In this document: in pieces, positions 6,930 through 7,710 of the stretch
How the letters are laid out: the number at the start of each line of letters is the position of its first letter
Position numbering within the stretch: the first letter of the stretch is position 1
DNA from: Pseudomonadota bacterium
GTDB taxonomy: Bacteria > Pseudomonadota > Alphaproteobacteria > Rhizobiales > Beijerinckiaceae
NCBI GenBank assembly: GCA_023426505.1
Contig: JAFAAP010000291.1
Coordinates: 1 to 7,710 of the forward strand
DNA length: 7,710 bases
Reading direction: 5' to 3'
Translations under genes and position numbers: made by a program
The notes under the pieces: generated by a model
The model's database searches: none
What the model was told of the DNA's origin: nothing
Seen by the model: only the letters and a program-made list of their open reading frames with translations

Positions 6930-6955
6930 CTGGAAAGGAGCAGGAGCCTTTCCGG
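6930..6955. repeat. Hairpin in the intergenic region with nearby repeated arm
   Basis: The arms CTGGAAAGG (6930-6938) and CCTTTCCGG (6947-6955) pair over 9 bp with one G-T, around an 8-nt loop. The arm sequence recurs nearby as TCCGGAAAG (6951-6959) and TCCGGGAAAGGA (6968-6979), so alternative pairings are possible. No T tract follows on either strand, so this is not a clear terminator. Confidence 0.45.
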
Positions 6956-7148
6956 AAAGCCATCGACTCCGGGAAAGGATGATTATACCGTTGCTTGCCA
7001 ACCTCCTGGCGATTTGCGATCCATGACGAAAAAGACACCAGCTGCAATACTCAGGGAATAGTTGGCCGCCGGATGGCAGACCGCCTGTGCAACTGGATGC
7101 TGCGTAGTGACCTCGGAGCAACTAGACGAACTTGTGTCGAGTGAGTAG

Positions 7149-7159
7149 TTCCTTAGGAA
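7149..7159. promoter_or_regulatory. Palindrome upstream of the MarR gene, candidate operator
   Basis: TTCCTTAGGAA is a perfect 11-bp palindrome (5-bp arms about a central T) ending 25 bp before the ATG at 7185. A looser flanking pair, ACTTGT (7130-7135) and ACAAGT (7165-7170), is nearly but not exactly concentric with it. MarR proteins commonly repress their own gene by binding such sites between promoter and start codon. The site is visible; the binding is inference. Confidence 0.4.
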
Positions 7160-7184
7160 TGCTTACAAGTAATATGTGAGAACA

Positions 7185-7637
7185 ATGAAAGAAGAGTACC
7201 TTGCCGTCATTGCCCTTGCCGAGCGCCTGCACCGTCGAACTCTCGACGTTGTGCAGATTGAACTGACGCGTCTCAAGGTTACCGACGTTAGCGCGGTACA
7301 AGCGATGATCCTGCTCAATATGGGTCCTGAGGAGGTTACCGCAAAGGATCTGATGGTGCGAGGCGCCTATCAAGGTACGAATATCTCATACAATCTGAAG
7401 GGGCTTACTGAACGCGGATATATCGTCCAGACGCGTTCGGAGAACGACAAGCGGGTCGTGCTCATCAAGGTGTCGCCAAAAGGGACGCGTCTTCTGAAGG
7501 ACCTCAACAAATTCTTCGATCGGCTTGCGACCGATCTGGTTGACCGCGCGGTCGACGAGGAGATGCTGAAGGAATGCCGTTCCGCGCTTGACCAGCTCGA
7601 TCAGTTCACGAGCCGTCAGAGTATCGCAGGTGTGTAG
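7185..7637 (+). CDS. MarR-family winged-helix transcriptional regulator
   Basis: This 150-residue cytosolic protein is predicted to be a dimeric DNA-binding regulator. Helical segments at about 1-50 and 105-142 would form the dimer interface. The winged helix-turn-helix spans about 50-100: AKDLMVRG, the probable recognition helix YQGTNISYNLKGL (62-74), and the wing RSENDKRVVLIKVSPKG (84-100). The style, with LAERLHRRTLDVV near the N-terminus and N-I-S-Y-N in the recognition helix, resembles the rhizobial LdtR-like MarR group, known from L,D-transpeptidase and stress control in relatives. ATG at 7185 is preferred, with GTGAG just upstream; a GTG at 7176 would add three residues. The 470-bp gap leaves its link to the polysaccharide genes uncertain. 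MarR proteins such as WggR (ExpG) do control exopolysaccharide in Sinorhizobium, so a role here is possible but unproven. Confidence 0.88.
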   Translation: MKEEYLAVIALAERLHRRTLDVVQIELTRLKVTDVSAVQAMILLNMGPEEVTAKDLMVRGAYQGTNISYNLKGLTERGYIVQTRSENDKRVVLIKVSPKGTRLLKDLNKFFDRLATDLVDRAVDEEMLKECRSALDQLDQFTSRQSIAGV

Positions 7638-7658
7638 GGGCGGGTTTTGAGCCCCCTT
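7637..7658 (+). terminator. Possible weak terminator after the MarR gene
   Basis: G-rich sequence starting in the stop codon (GGGGCGGG, 7637-7644) can pair with GCCCCCTT (7651-7658) in a short stem with a bulged C and a loop of about 7 nt. T-rich but interrupted sequence follows. It is weaker than the hairpin at 132-159. Confidence 0.3.
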
Positions 7659-7710
7659 CCCTGTTGTGTGTTGTGGCAGGCTCTAAACGCAACAAAGCCC
7701 CTGACGTTGT

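Larger units (their letters stand above)
6715..7184. other. 470-bp intergenic region without a convincing gene
   Basis: Short open frames occur on both strands, but none has a convincing ribosome site, recognisable motif or protein-like composition. No clear terminator follows the synthase gene; a TGGGGG (6725-6730) and CCCCCA (6792-6797) pair is too far apart to count. A hairpin with related GGAAAGG repeats lies at 6929-6979, and a palindrome before the regulator at 7149-7159. The region may hold the regulator's promoter and leader, a small RNA, or decayed sequence. Confidence 0.5.

Noticed and set aside
6801..7061. An 86-codon plus-strand open frame in the long intergenic gap
   Set aside because: No ribosome site, no motif and an Arg/Ser/Pro-rich composition; it may be chance. 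It remains the only modest candidate in the gap.
7690..7710. Possible left arm of a terminator at the window edge (AAAGCCCCTGACGTTGT)
   Set aside because: It looks like the first half of a hairpin whose second arm would lie beyond the window, so it cannot be shown.
1..7710. CRISPR arrays, insertion sequences, tRNA or rRNA genes, attachment sites
   Set aside because: I looked for regular repeats, transposase motifs, terminal inverted repeats and tRNA-like folds and saw none that hold up.

Overview
The window looks like chromosome or megaplasmid DNA of an alphaproteobacterium of the order Hyphomicrobiales (Rhizobiales). The reasons are moderately high GC, a terminal aromatic outer-membrane barrel protein, tandem DUF995 proteins, and a cellulose-synthase-like polymerase beside a UDP-xylose synthase and a 4-epimerase. 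A Methylobacteriaceae-like host such as Microvirga or Methylobacterium would fit, but that is an impression and not a result.

Layout. Positions 1-105 hold the last 34 codons of an outer-membrane beta-barrel protein. A strong hairpin at 132-159, usable from both strands, separates it from a convergent minus-strand operon. Read in its own direction, that operon runs DUF995 protein B (2577-1864), DUF995 protein A (1754-1200), then a secreted GH26-like glycoside hydrolase (1162-191). A divergent control region (2578-2805) holds a pure A/T run and a helically phased direct repeat. The plus-strand operon then runs UDP-glucuronate decarboxylase (2806-3888), NAD-dependent UDP-sugar 4-epimerase (3888-4889) and a multi-span family 2 glycosyltransferase (4924-6714). 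About 470 bp without a convincing gene follow, and then a MarR-family regulator (7185-7637).

How the genes fit together (inference). The decarboxylase makes UDP-xylose and the epimerase would make UDP-arabinose, or UDP-galactose if it is a true GalE. The membrane glycosyltransferase would polymerise and extrude a beta-glycan. The three divergent genes encode exported proteins, one a glycanase, which fits the synthase-plus-periplasmic-hydrolase plan seen in cellulose and alginate systems. The uxs-uxe-GT2 order recalls the Sinorhizobium meliloti uxs1 cluster linked to an arabinose-containing polysaccharide and controlled by the c-di-GMP-binding AraC-like activator CuxR. No AraC-like gene lies in this window; the only regulator seen is MarR-type, and no PilZ domain is visible on the synthase. 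The most interesting content is therefore a pentose-polysaccharide locus with a GH26-like enzyme, two DUF995 proteins and apparently different control.
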